DNA from: Methanomicrobium antiquum
GTDB lineage: Archaea > Halobacteriota > Methanomicrobia > Methanomicrobiales > Methanomicrobiaceae
Direction: 5' to 3'
DNA length: 64,000 nt
Assembly (NCBI RefSeq): GCF_029633915.1
Contig: NZ_CP091092.1
Span: 1,054,001 to 1,118,000, forward strand
Below, in pieces: positions 45,624-53,897 of the stretch (position 1 is its first letter; every line of letters starts with the position of its first letter). The translations under genes and the position numbers were made by a program. Under the pieces are notes generated by a model, which had not been told where the DNA came from, searched no databases, and saw nothing but the letters and a program-made list of their open reading frames with translations.

Positions 45624-46479
45624 CCGACCGGTAACTAATCTTCGAATCAGTTTAACAGCAAGATGCAACCTTAAATGTAAATACTGCCACAGGGAAGGCG
45701 AAGTATCTCCAAAAGATGAGATGAGTCTTGATGATATTTCTGAGATTCTTAAAACTGCGGCAAAATTCAATATGAATAGCGTAAAACTTACCGGTGGAGA
45801 GCCTACAATGCGAAAAGACATTGTTGACATAATCCACAGTGTCCCAAAGTCAATGGAGGCATCCATGACAACAAATGGAACTCTTCTTGCACCAATTGCA
45901 CAGGATTTAAAGGATGCAGGACTTTCAAGAGTTAATATCAGCATTGACAGCTTAAACAGGGAAAAGTATAAAGAAATTTCAGGTCTTGATTATCTTCCTC
46001 GTGTTTTAGATGGAATCGATGCTGCGATTGATGCCAATCTTACTCCTGTTAAACTAAACGTTGTACTTCTCAAGGACTTTAATGAGAATGAAATTGAGGA
46101 TTTTATCTCCTATGCAGGTAAGAAAAAAGATGTTATTCTGCAGTTTATTGAACTGATGGATCTTAATTCTGATGAAAAAAAATCTCAAATTCACTCTCTT
46201 GAGGAAGATCTTGAAAAAAGAGCCAAAACAATTATTACAAGAAGAATGCACCACAGAAAGAAATACTGTATTGAAGGAGCTGAGGTGGAAATAGTTCGCC
46301 CTATGCATAATAATGAATTTTGTGCTTTCTGCAACAGATTAAGAGTGACATCTGACGGTGAGTTAAAGCCATGTCTGTTAAGGCATGACAATCACATAAA
46401 CATTAAAGGAAAAAGAGGTGCTGAACTTGAATCTCTTTTTGAGCTCGCAGTAAGTAAAAGAGAACCTTTTTTTAAATAA
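45601..46479 (+). CDS. moaA: GTP 3',8-cyclase MoaA (molybdenum cofactor)
   Basis: MoaA starts molybdopterin synthesis by rearranging GTP with radical SAM chemistry. The 292-residue protein has the SAM cluster motif TARCNLKCKYCHREGE, the KLTGGEPTMRKDI region, and C-terminal cluster ligands FCAFCNRLRVTSDGELKPCLL. The preferred ATG overlaps rlmE by 23 bp; an in-frame ATG nine codons upstream is less likely. The chain ends at KREPFFK without the terminal Gly-Gly of bacterial MoaA. A role in cofactor for formate or formylmethanofuran dehydrogenase is expected. Confidence 0.92.
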   Translation: MFLTDSYNRPVTNLRISLTARCNLKCKYCHREGEVSPKDEMSLDDISEILKTAAKFNMNSVKLTGGEPTMRKDIVDIIHSVPKSMEASMTTNGTLLAPIAQDLKDAGLSRVNISIDSLNREKYKEISGLDYLPRVLDGIDAAIDANLTPVKLNVVLLKDFNENEIEDFISYAGKKKDVILQFIELMDLNSDEKKSQIHSLEEDLEKRAKTIITRRMHHRKKYCIEGAEVEIVRPMHNNEFCAFCNRLRVTSDGELKPCLLRHDNHINIKGKRGAELESLFELAVSKREPFFK

Positions 46480-46529
46480 ATTTCAAAAAAATGTAATTTT
46501 TGTTCTTCTAAGATTTTCTTTATAAAAAA

Positions 46530-46572
46530 CATTCATGAAATTATCATTTTAGGTACGGTTTCATCCTAAATT
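46530..46572 (+). repeat. Decayed left part of a modular palindromic repeat
   Basis: CATGAAATTAT begins as in other module 1 copies but then diverges into CATTTTAGGTACGGTTTCAT. The matching module 2 is found 250 bp further on at 46814-46840, so the element appears interrupted by the segment containing the ~183-bp repeat. Confidence 0.6.
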
Positions 46573-46611
46573 TGCCACATCTCTCAAATTCATTATATTG
46601 TGCAAGAATTA

Positions 46612-46812
46612 AATTTGACAGTTCCAGGAATTTTTGAAAATGTTACCAAAAATAGCATCATTCTGGGCTTAAATTCTAAATGACTTTGGCATTATAAAAA
46701 TAAAATTGATGTTTTGCATGCAAATATGTCCCAACTGTCAAATTCAATAACGATTATTTTTGACATTTTTGGGAATAATGCACTTCAAAAGAGCAAGTGG
46801 CAAAGTCAGGTT
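46612..46812. repeat. Dispersed ~183-bp repeat, copy 2, inside a palindromic element
   Basis: 46630-46812 is nearly identical to 668-850. In this copy a perfect 12-bp inverted repeat AATTTGACAGTT (46612-46623) and AACTGTCAAATT (46733-46744) extends the unit to the left, beyond the part retained in copy 1, where an IS21 end replaces it. The 11-bp inverted pair around TGACTTTGGCA is at 46681-46691 and 46798-46808. There is no open frame of note. Its position between two halves of a palindromic repeat suggests insertion. Confidence 0.7.
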
Positions 46813-46845
46813 TCATGTAAGTTACGAAATAATTTTCATGTAAAT
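46810..46845 (+). repeat. Module 2 of the interrupted palindromic repeat
   Basis: CATG ends enclose AAGTTAC-GAA-ATAATTT, a weakened version of the module 2 stem. It follows the ~183-bp repeat directly (GTCAGG then TTTCATG), matching the left flank of module 2 in other copies. Confidence 0.65.
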
Positions 46846-46939
46846 ATTTATAGAAAAATGTAATCATTTAATTTTCATGTCAGAATTCTTTAATGCTAAT
46901 TTGCAAATATTTTTTTGTATACTGGTTTAATACCTTATC

Positions 46940-47452
46940 ATGCTACATGAAAAAAATGAATACTATCCAGTTATTGACAGATTATATTCAAAATCACTTG
47001 TTCTTGAATCGGTCGGAGATTTTAACCCCGTTTTTTACTTTTATTTTATGGACACTTTGGCTCATATAGATTATTCGGTATCAATTCTTGCATATAATTT
47101 CCACAACATTAGAAATAAAATGAATATGGAATATATGCGTTGGAGAATTGATGAAGAGCAAAAAGGCGAAAGAACACTTTTCCCGGAATTTATTAACTGG
47201 CTCAAAGAAAATAACCCTGAAAAATTCAATTCACTTCCATATTTATGGAGAGCAATTTATGACAAGTCAAACCCAGCGGGATACAGAAGTTTTAGAATTG
47301 CTATTAATCCTGACAGCAATCAGCCAACACCGGTTTCATCATTTAATCAATGGATTGAGGAATTCTTTGACCAAAAATTTATAAAAAGTATCTATAAAGG
47401 CGGATCATTAGATATATTATATACAGAATTTCTGGCAAACAGAAATGGATAA
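46940..47452 (+). CDS. Hypothetical protein, orphan
   Basis: The 170-residue protein has no signal peptide or membrane helix. It is rich in aromatic residues (Tyr, Phe, Trp) with a helical N-terminal half (FYFYFMDTLAHIDYSVSILAYNFHNIRNKMNM) and a basic, Asn-rich C-terminal half (NPAGYRSFRIAINPDSN, FFDQKFIKSIYKGGSLD). I recognise no family. It is bounded on both sides by palindromic repeats, which together with low similarity to known families suggests accessory or acquired DNA. Its ATG lies close to a TATA-like stretch and an RBS is not obvious. Confidence 0.6.
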   Translation: MLHEKNEYYPVIDRLYSKSLVLESVGDFNPVFYFYFMDTLAHIDYSVSILAYNFHNIRNKMNMEYMRWRIDEEQKGERTLFPEFINWLKENNPEKFNSLPYLWRAIYDKSNPAGYRSFRIAINPDSNQPTPVSSFNQWIEEFFDQKFIKSIYKGGSLDILYTEFLANRNG

Positions 47453-47458
47453 AAAAAA

Positions 47459-47485
47459 ATCATGAAACAACAGTTTCATGCATTT
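47459..47485 (+). repeat. Single-hairpin member of the palindromic repeat family
   Basis: CATGAAAC-AACA-GTTTCATG (47461-47480) lies 8 bp after the orphan gene stop. Compared with the usual CATGAAAT/ATTTCATG, both arms changed (T to C and A to G), preserving the stem. Confidence 0.65.
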
Positions 47486-47560
47486 TTATCATATAATTCA
47501 GAAATTGAGTTTCAAACAATTGAATTTCACAGATAAAATCAAAAAAAATGATTCATACAG

Positions 47561-48730
47561 ATGAATGTCTCTAAAATATGCTCAGAACTTGTCAGGCTGA
47601 AAAGTGAAAATCCTCCGGGAATTACTAAGGGTACTGCACAATATATCGGAGATATTTTAAAATCACTTGATATCTCTTTTAAATTTACAGATGACGGAAA
47701 CGGCAGATGCAATATTTATACAGATTATCCTGATAAACCTCTTCTTTTAATGGGCCATCTGGATGTTGTTCCTGTATTAAATGACGGATGGGATAAAGAT
47801 CCTTTTTCTGGTGAGATTTCATCAGGTTATGTCTATGGAAGAGGATCAACTGATATGAAAGGTGGATGTGCGGCATTAATTTCCGCAGTTTACCAACATT
47901 TAAAAAACAGTTATGAATTGCCATGCAACCTCTGTTTTGTATGTGATGAAGAAAATGGGGGTAATGCCGGGATAAAACATCTTCTTTCTAAGAATGTTTA
48001 TAAGCCCTGTGACTGCATAATTGCCGAGCCAACGCCGTATCTGAATCCTGCAATCGGACAAAAAGGTCTTTTAAGAGCAGATATCGAAGTAAAAGGTGAA
48101 CCTGCTCATGGCTCGCTTTATCCGGCAGTCGGTGTAAGTGCTGTTATGAAATCAGTCGATCTTTTACATTTCATTCAGAGAATGCATGAACGAGAATATG
48201 TAAATGATAAAAAACTGGATGAAATTATAAAAAAATCATCTTCTGTTTTAGCAGAAATTTTTAATATCCAAAATCCTGAGAAGGTTTTAAGAAGAATTAC
48301 CTTCAATCCGGGAAAAATATGCGGTGGCGAAGAGATTAATATTGTTGCTCAAAAATGCAGGGTTAATCTTGAAATGAGGATCCCCTGGGGATGCAGTGCA
48401 TATGATATATTTGATGAAATATCTAAGAAAGAATCTTCTGCTGAAATTAAACCTCTGGAGATATGTAATCCAGGTCTGACGGAGCCAAATGAAAAAATTG
48501 TAAAAACGGCCTGTAGAAATATCAAAAAAGTATATAAAAAAGATTCATTTCCAATTCTTCAATGGGCGGCAAGTGATGCCAGATATTTAAGAGAGAAAAG
48601 TTTTAGAGTTATTGAATACGGTCCTGGAGATTTAAAAACAATTCATGGAATAAATGAAAAAGTGTCGATAAAAAACCTGAATAAATCTGTTGAAATTTAT
48701 GCAGGAATCTTGAAGGATTATGACTCATAA
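47561..48730 (+). CDS. M20-family metallopeptidase (DapE/ArgE-like)
   Basis: The 389-residue protein has the M20 zinc motifs: LLMGHLDVVPVLNDGWDKDPFSG (first His and Asp), YGRGSTDMKGGCAALI (bridging Asp), CDEENGGNAG (Glu pair), and a dimerisation domain with RADIEVKGEPAHGSLYPAVG. Members hydrolyse N-acylated amino acids or dipeptides; candidates are succinyl-diaminopimelate desuccinylase and acetylornithine deacetylase. The lysine genes asd, dapA and dapB in the same window make DapE-like function conceivable, but they are distant and the substrate cannot be fixed by sequence. A full-length palindromic repeat follows. Confidence 0.85.
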   Translation: MNVSKICSELVRLKSENPPGITKGTAQYIGDILKSLDISFKFTDDGNGRCNIYTDYPDKPLLLMGHLDVVPVLNDGWDKDPFSGEISSGYVYGRGSTDMKGGCAALISAVYQHLKNSYELPCNLCFVCDEENGGNAGIKHLLSKNVYKPCDCIIAEPTPYLNPAIGQKGLLRADIEVKGEPAHGSLYPAVGVSAVMKSVDLLHFIQRMHEREYVNDKKLDEIIKKSSSVLAEIFNIQNPEKVLRRITFNPGKICGGEEINIVAQKCRVNLEMRIPWGCSAYDIFDEISKKESSAEIKPLEICNPGLTEPNEKIVKTACRNIKKVYKKDSFPILQWAASDARYLREKSFRVIEYGPGDLKTIHGINEKVSIKNLNKSVEIYAGILKDYDS

Positions 48731-48748
48731 AAGTTCAGTTCCTAAAAA

Positions 48749-48885
48749 AACGTCCATGAAATTATATTTCATGCTAACTGTTTCATGTAAGTTACGAAGT
48801 AACTTTCATGTAAAACCCGCATGATGAGCTTTTTTTATCACACAAAAAGCGATGAAAATCTATCAGGAATTTTGACTTTCATAGC
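48749..48885 (+). repeat. Modular palindromic repeat, full-length copy B
   Basis: Modules 1 (48755-48773) and 2 (48784-48810) are identical to copy A. Module 3 is present with weaker pairing (TTATCACACAAAAAGCGATGA), and the closing ATCAGGAATTTTGACTTTCA with TAGCA ends at 48885. It starts about 19 bp after the M20 peptidase stop. Confidence 0.85.
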
Positions 48886-48960
48886 ACACAAAATCATGAT
48901 TTTCATTAAACACTGCATGGAAAAATTTGTTTCATTAACGTTTTTTGGAAAATCATCGAA

Positions 48961-49017
48961 AAGTATTTATGTTAACAGTGTTAATTAGGTAGTATGTCAA
49001 CAGTTAACAGCGTTAAC
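48961..49017 (+). promoter_or_regulatory. TATA box and GTTAAC operator cluster at the wHTH gene start
   Basis: AAGTATTTAT (48961-48970) resembles a TATA box 25-30 bp before the ATG at 48994, implying an almost leaderless transcript. GTTAACAGTGTTAA (48971-48984) and GTTAACAGCGTTAA (49003-49016) are the same motif 32 bp apart, three helical turns, one before and one after the start codon. A related GTCAAC lies between them. This fits autoregulation by the wHTH protein that follows. Confidence 0.6.
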
Positions 49018-49263
49018 AAGATCAGACTTCCGCCTTCAGCTAAAGTAGTACTTAGCATTCTTGAAGATGGAAAAGCAAAGACGTTTAAGGATATGACTGA
49101 TGAAGCGGAGATAGCACCAAGAACAATCAGATATGCACTAAAGCGCCTGAAGGAGAGCGGACTCATAATCGAAAAGTTCAATTTCAGAGATGCCAGACAG
49201 GTATTATATCAGAAGAATACAATTACAAAATCTGATAAAACTCCGGAAATGGCATCAACATGA
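48994..49263 (+). CDS. Small MarR-like winged-helix regulator
   Basis: The 89-residue protein has a compact winged helix (SAKVVLSILEDGKAKTFKDMTDEAEIAPRTIRYALKRLKESGLII, residues 15-60) with a recognition helix PRTIRYALKRL. The first codons overlap a repeated operator, and another operator lies just upstream. The stop overlaps the next gene start (ATGA), so two DNA-binding proteins are made from one transcript. The targets other than its own promoter are unknown. Confidence 0.8.
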   Translation: MSTVNSVNKIRLPPSAKVVLSILEDGKAKTFKDMTDEAEIAPRTIRYALKRLKESGLIIEKFNFRDARQVLYQKNTITKSDKTPEMAST

Positions 49264-49616
49264 GATCTCATTTATGCGATATTACAAGATGTGATGAAAT
49301 AGCGCGACTTTACCTTCCCCAGGTTAGAGCTGAATTAGTCTACAGGCTTGTTACAACCAGAGGAATTCCACAGGCAAGAGTTGCCAGATGGATGGGAATA
49401 ACAAGAGCCGCAGTATCACAGTACATAAGCAGAAAAAGAGGTTTTGGAGATATTAATATTTCACAGGATTTAGATGATATTATTGAGGCCTGGGCAGAGG
49501 GCATTATAACCGGAGAAGGCTCTGTAACTATCTGTGATCTTTGCAATTGTATTAATAATACAAACAATCTGGATAATAATCTCAAAAATAACGATAATAT
49601 GACAAATACAATCTAA
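49260..49616 (+). CDS. HTH regulator (COG2522-like) with Asn-rich tail
   Basis: The 118-residue protein carries a Cro/XRE-like helix-turn-helix (RLVTTRGIPQARVARWMGITRAAVSQYISRKRGF, residues 28-60), like the archaeal COG2522 predicted regulators. It also has Cys residues near the N terminus (CDITRCDE) and in VTICDLCNCI. The last 20 residues are almost all Asn, Asp, Leu and Lys, likely disordered. It is translationally coupled to the preceding wHTH gene and followed by a palindromic repeat. The Cys pairs could bind metal; that is inference. Confidence 0.75.
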   Translation: MRSHLCDITRCDEIARLYLPQVRAELVYRLVTTRGIPQARVARWMGITRAAVSQYISRKRGFGDINISQDLDDIIEAWAEGIITGEGSVTICDLCNCINNTNNLDNNLKNNDNMTNTI

Positions 49617-49644
49617 AAAATAATCTAAAGAAATTCTTTTCTAT

Positions 49645-49712
49645 GAAAACGTCCATGAAATTATATTTCATGCAATGGTTTCATGTAAGTTACGAAGTAA
49701 CTTTCATGTAAG
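49645..49712 (+). repeat. Modular palindromic repeat, modules 1 and 2
   Basis: Module 1 (49654-49672) and module 2 (49682-49708) are identical to copies A and B, separated by a variable ten-base spacer. Module 3 and the closing motif are absent. It lies about 30 bp after the HTH gene stop. Confidence 0.85.
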
Positions 49713-49862
49713 ATTTATAAGATTAACTAATTTAATAATTTATTATATTTTTAGTCATATTAAATTGTTTTTATTTATTTTATTTAATCGTATTTATCTT
49801 AATTTTAATTCTTTATTTAGAGAAAATTTTGAGAGTTAATTCTAATGAAATTCAGATGATAT

Positions 49863-51014
49863 TTAGATGAATTTCCCGTCGGTCTGAGTTGGAAGCACCA
49901 GATCATAAAATCTTTTCTCAAAATAATTGTCAGTCATCCCTGAGATAAAATCACAGACTATTTTTTCCGGAGATTCTTCTTTTAGATATGAATGTTTTCT
50001 TTTAAGATATTCAGCCTTAAGAAAATGCTGATATACAGGAGAATTTTGATTGTTATTATTCAGATCATCAAGATACTGTTCAAAAAGAACAGAATACATA
50101 TTTGCAATTTTTCCTTTCTGACAGGTAAGTTTGGGATTTTCATAAATATTTTTGTAGTTAAATTCTTTTAAAGCTGATAAAGCTTCAAATGCATCTTTGC
50201 TATATGAAAAAACTCCTTTTTTGGGATCACTGTTTTGTAATAAATTCATTATCAGACTGTTTACAATATCTCGATTACTGTTTCCAAGAACTTCTAATGA
50301 ATTTAGAGGATATTCTATATTATTATCAATTAGTCCAACTTCTTTTGCATCTTGTATATCTCTGCCTATGTATGCAATGGTGTCAGCAAGTCTTACAATA
50401 CAGCCCTCTGCAGTCATTGGATAAATGTGACAGTTTCTTTCTGCCTGTCTTATTTTTTTGTCAAATTCATCCCAGTTGTCATATACCAGGGGTTTTAAAT
50501 AACGATCGTTTACCTCACCATTGTGAGAAAGTATTCCATCAAGAACCTGTATTGTAAGATCAGTATCCTCAATATTATCCAAAAGCCTCACACTTTGGAC
50601 ATTATGCATAAAATTTCCGATATTGTGCTTTGGACATAATAAAGAAAGTTCTTTTTCGCCTGTATGTCCATATGGGGGATGCCCGATGTCATGACCCAAT
50701 GAAATTGCCTCGATTAAATCTTCGTTTAAATGAAGCGCTCTTCCTATTGTCCTTGCAATTTTAGAAACAATCTGGACATGAAGAGAACGGTGAGTTATGT
50801 GATCGTTTTTAACAAAATAAAATACCTGAGTTTTATCAATATATCGTGCAAATGCGTGAGAATGAATTATTCTGTCAGAATCACGGGAAAATTCTGATCT
50901 AATATTTGACTGATATGTATTTTTGCGCCTTTTTGCATTCTTATCTGGTGTTGCATAAGACGAATAAAGCGTTTCAAGACTCTTAATATAGTCTCTGTAC
51001 ATTTCTGACATCAA
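49863..51014 (-). CDS. dgt: HD-domain dNTP triphosphohydrolase (dGTPase-like)
   Basis: The 383-residue protein has the dGTPase layout: the SRDSDRIIHSHAFARYIDKTQVF region, then THRSLHVQIVSKIARTIG, the HD core ISLGHDIGHPPYGHTGEKEL, and VRLADTIAYIGRDIQDA with the distal Asp. These proteins hydrolyse dGTP or other dNTPs to nucleoside and tripolyphosphate. Length matches type 2 bacterial homologues rather than E. coli Dgt (about 505). The start may be the second Met. The function is inferred from family; activity may need nucleotide activation. An IS lies directly upstream. Confidence 0.85.
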   Translation of the reverse strand: MMSEMYRDYIKSLETLYSSYATPDKNAKRRKNTYQSNIRSEFSRDSDRIIHSHAFARYIDKTQVFYFVKNDHITHRSLHVQIVSKIARTIGRALHLNEDLIEAISLGHDIGHPPYGHTGEKELSLLCPKHNIGNFMHNVQSVRLLDNIEDTDLTIQVLDGILSHNGEVNDRYLKPLVYDNWDEFDKKIRQAERNCHIYPMTAEGCIVRLADTIAYIGRDIQDAKEVGLIDNNIEYPLNSLEVLGNSNRDIVNSLIMNLLQNSDPKKGVFSYSKDAFEALSALKEFNYKNIYENPKLTCQKGKIANMYSVLFEQYLDDLNNNNQNSPVYQHFLKAEYLKRKHSYLKEESPEKIVCDFISGMTDNYFEKRFYDLVLPTQTDGKFI

Positions 51015-51105
51015 AAATCCCGTATGAAAATAATTGCTCTTTAGTAATATGAAGATGTCTATTAACTCTTAAAACAGGCTATAAACCTAAATCTTTTAAT
51101 TAATG

Positions 51106-52825
51106 CCGACCATCCGCACTAAAAATCCACACATTTCACAATATTCGACCGCAAGATCCTTGTACTTTGAGGGAATAACTTATAATATGCCCTTCATTGA
51201 CGGTTTTGATGACGAATCAATCCTTTCCGTTGGCCATCTTGGCATCGTAGCCGGAGCCTACGACTCTCTTGGTATCGCGAATATAATCGACAATGCAATA
51301 CCCAAGACCCGAAACCATAATCTCACCCATTCTCAGGCCGTGAAAGCTATGGTGATCAATGGTCTTGGATTCATCGAACGCCGTCTTTATCTTTTTCCGG
51401 AATTTTTTGATGATATTGCCGTTGAAAGACTATTTGGGGAGGGAATTTCCCGAGAACAGATAAATGATGATGTATTAGGCAGAACACTGGATGCTATTGC
51501 AGAATATGGTCCAACTGAGTTATTCAACGATATCGTAGCAAATTGCCTTATTCCAACAGAATATGGCTCGCATTGCATTCACGTCGATACCACTAACTTT
51601 AGTGTGACAGGCGAATACGAATCCGATTTCAACACAGAAGGAATTCAGATTACCTACGGTCATCCGAAGGATGGCCGATGGGATCTCAAGCGTTTTGTCC
51701 TTGGCATGGCATCAAATCAGCATGGTGTACCATTATTTCTCCAGACTTTTTCCGGGAATGAATCGGATAAAGAGACACTCCGAATCATTATTGAAAAACT
51801 TCAGAACAGTCTCAAATCAGGCGAAAAAATCTATCATGTAGCTGATGCTGCATTTTATACCGAAAAAAATCTCCAGACTTTAGGTCAGCACACTTTCTGG
51901 ATTAGTCGTGTACCGGTTATCATTAAAGAGGCTAAGGAACTGGTCAAATCAGATTGTCAGTTCATACCGTGCGATGATAATCGCTATTCATATAGTGAAT
52001 CTTTCAGTGAATATGCAGGAATCAGACAGAAATGGGTGATGTACCATTCAAAACCAATGCATGAACAACAGAGTAAAACGTTTGATAAGAATCTGGTAAA
52101 AGAACTGGAAAAAGCCAAAACATCTCTTCGAAAAGTCTGTGCACAGGAATATGCATGTGAACCTGACGCACGCATTGCAGCAGAGAAATGGTTAGAAAAA
52201 AATCATAAGTATCAGTTTAGCGAGCTTGAAATTCTCATGATTCAAAGGAAAGAAGAGAAAAAACGAGGTAGACCAAAAGCCGGTGAACCATTAGTTAATT
52301 CATATAAGATTACTGCTGATATCGAATACAATGACAGCGTAGTCGAGCAGGAACGCCAAAATCTTGGACGTTTTGTTCTGGCAACGAATGACACTGAGAT
52401 GTCTGCCGATGAATTGCTCAGGAATTATAAAGCTCAAGGAACAGTTGAGAGAGGATTTAGGTTCCTGAAAGACAAGTCGTTCCGGGTTGCTGAGGTCTAT
52501 TTAAAGAAAAATTCGCGGATTCAGGCTTTGGCTATGATCATGGTATTGTGTCTTTTTATTTACTCTATGACTGAGTTTCGGCTGAGAAAGATGCTGGTAC
52601 AGTCTGGTGAAACAGTCACCAGCCAGACAAAAAAGCAGACACAAAGACCGGCATTGAAATGGACATTTTTCCTGTTCAGGAGGGTGAGGGAGTTCTCATT
52701 TGTTGAGGGTGATAAAAGAATAAAACGAATTACAAATCTGAATGATGAATTGAAAAAGATATTGCGGTTATTGGGGGGAGAGTATGAAAAATACTATTGT
52801 TGAAGAAATACCTGCGGAAAGTCGG
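51106..52825 (+). mobile_element. IS1634-type insertion sequence with 6-bp target duplication
   Basis: Terminal inverted repeats are CCGACCATCCGCA (51106-51118) and, at the other end read inwards, CCGACTTTCCGCA (52813-52825), 11 of 13 matching. They are flanked by TTAATG at 51100-51105 and 52826-52831. IS1634 elements make 5-6 bp duplications and are 1.5-2 kb, which fits the 1720-bp length. The intact transposase and intact duplications point to a recent insertion between dgt and mrp. Curiously, the ATG in frame with the transposase is part of the target duplication. Confidence 0.82.
51187..52803 (+). CDS. IS1634-family transposase
   Basis: The protein has about 538 residues from the Met beginning MPFIDGFDDESILSVGHLGIVAGA. 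The N-terminal DUF4277 domain (VKAMVINGLGFIERRLYLFPEFF, INDDVLGRTLDAI) is followed by a DDE nuclease core with the first Asp in IHVDTTNFSVTGEY, the second in YHVADAAFYTEKNL, and the Glu in GTVERGFRFLKDKSF. The frame is open 28 codons further upstream to an ATG at 51103, but that ATG lies in the target-site duplication outside the IS, so I use the internal Met as the element's own start. Use of the upstream ATG is possible in this insertion. Confidence 0.82.
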   Translation: MPFIDGFDDESILSVGHLGIVAGAYDSLGIANIIDNAIPKTRNHNLTHSQAVKAMVINGLGFIERRLYLFPEFFDDIAVERLFGEGISREQINDDVLGRTLDAIAEYGPTELFNDIVANCLIPTEYGSHCIHVDTTNFSVTGEYESDFNTEGIQITYGHPKDGRWDLKRFVLGMASNQHGVPLFLQTFSGNESDKETLRIIIEKLQNSLKSGEKIYHVADAAFYTEKNLQTLGQHTFWISRVPVIIKEAKELVKSDCQFIPCDDNRYSYSESFSEYAGIRQKWVMYHSKPMHEQQSKTFDKNLVKELEKAKTSLRKVCAQEYACEPDARIAAEKWLEKNHKYQFSELEILMIQRKEEKKRGRPKAGEPLVNSYKITADIEYNDSVVEQERQNLGRFVLATNDTEMSADELLRNYKAQGTVERGFRFLKDKSFRVAEVYLKKNSRIQALAMIMVLCLFIYSMTEFRLRKMLVQSGETVTSQTKKQTQRPALKWTFFLFRRVREFSFVEGDKRIKRITNLNDELKKILRLLGGEYEKYYC

Positions 52826-52989
52826 TTAATGGCAATTTTAACATATTATTTTTCTTTCAGCAGATTTCATTCCTGTAAATCCCTGCTTTAAGTCTCTATT
52901 ATCTCATGACAAAATTGATACCTTTATCTTAATTAATTTTGAATATTTAATCATAAATTTTGTATTTTTACAAATATAGGAGTTATTAA

Positions 52990-53886
52990 ATGAGTGAGAA
53001 TAAACCAGCGTCAGAATGTGATGGAAACTGCAAAGGATGTGCATCTGCAAACAGTTGTACAGATCCAAAAAAGACTGGATCAGGACTCCCTCCAAAAGTC
53101 GAGATGGATGTAAAACATGTGATTTTAGTCTTAAGCGGCAAAGGAGGAGTAGGCAAAAGTACTGTTGCAACAAATCTTGCAATGTCACTTGCAAACAAAG
53201 GATATAAAACAGGTATTGCCGATGTCGATATTCATGGCCCGAACATCCCAAAGATGCTTGGAATAGAAGATGAAAAACTTACGTCTATGGACGGAAAGAA
53301 GATAGATCCTGTAATGGTTATGGGCAACCTCGGTGTTGTTTCAATGGCGTTTCTGCTTCCTGATACTTCCAGTCCTGTAATCTGGAGGGGAGCTATGAAA
53401 AATACAGCAATTAAACAGTTCCTTGAAGATGTAAACTGGGGATCGCTTGACTTTTTAGTAGTAGATCTCCCACCAGGAACCGGTGATGAGGCATTATCTG
53501 TTGTTCAGATGGCCCCTAATATCTCCGGCGCGGTTATTGTTACAACACCACAGGATGTTGCAGTTCTTGATTCTTCCAAATCTGTTAAATTCATAGAAAA
53601 ACTTGATGTCAAAGTTCTTGGAATCATTGAGAACATGAGTGGTTTAATATGCCCTCACTGTGGAGAAAAAGTAGATCTCTTTGGTTCAGGCGGTGGAGAA
53701 AAAGCTGCAAAGGAATTGAATGTCCCATATCTTGGAGCAATTCCATTAGATCCTGATATGAGAAAAGCAGGGGATGAAGGAAAACCATTCATTGTCCGCC
53801 GTGACGGAACAGAACAGAACAAAGTTACATGGCAGCATGTTGATGATGTTATGGAAAATATTCTTAAAGAAATAAAAGAAGATTAA
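52990..53886 (+). CDS. mrp: Mrp/NBP35-family P-loop ATPase, Fe-S cluster carrier
   Basis: The 298-residue protein has N-terminal cysteines (CDGNCKGCASANSC) as in NBP35, a deviant Walker A motif SGKGGVGKSTVATN, DVDIHGPNIPKML, and the C-terminal CPHCG pair (CxxC) that bridges an Fe-S cluster in the dimer. Mrp/ApbC proteins bind and deliver [4Fe-4S] clusters to apoproteins in the cytoplasm. Length matches the archaeal family. An RBS (TAGGAGT) precedes the ATG. It is monocistronic between an IS and convergent gdhA. Confidence 0.93.
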   Translation: MSENKPASECDGNCKGCASANSCTDPKKTGSGLPPKVEMDVKHVILVLSGKGGVGKSTVATNLAMSLANKGYKTGIADVDIHGPNIPKMLGIEDEKLTSMDGKKIDPVMVMGNLGVVSMAFLLPDTSSPVIWRGAMKNTAIKQFLEDVNWGSLDFLVVDLPPGTGDEALSVVQMAPNISGAVIVTTPQDVAVLDSSKSVKFIEKLDVKVLGIIENMSGLICPHCGEKVDLFGSGGGEKAAKELNVPYLGAIPLDPDMRKAGDEGKPFIVRRDGTEQNKVTWQHVDDVMENILKEIKED

Positions 53887-53897
53887 ATTCTTTTTTT

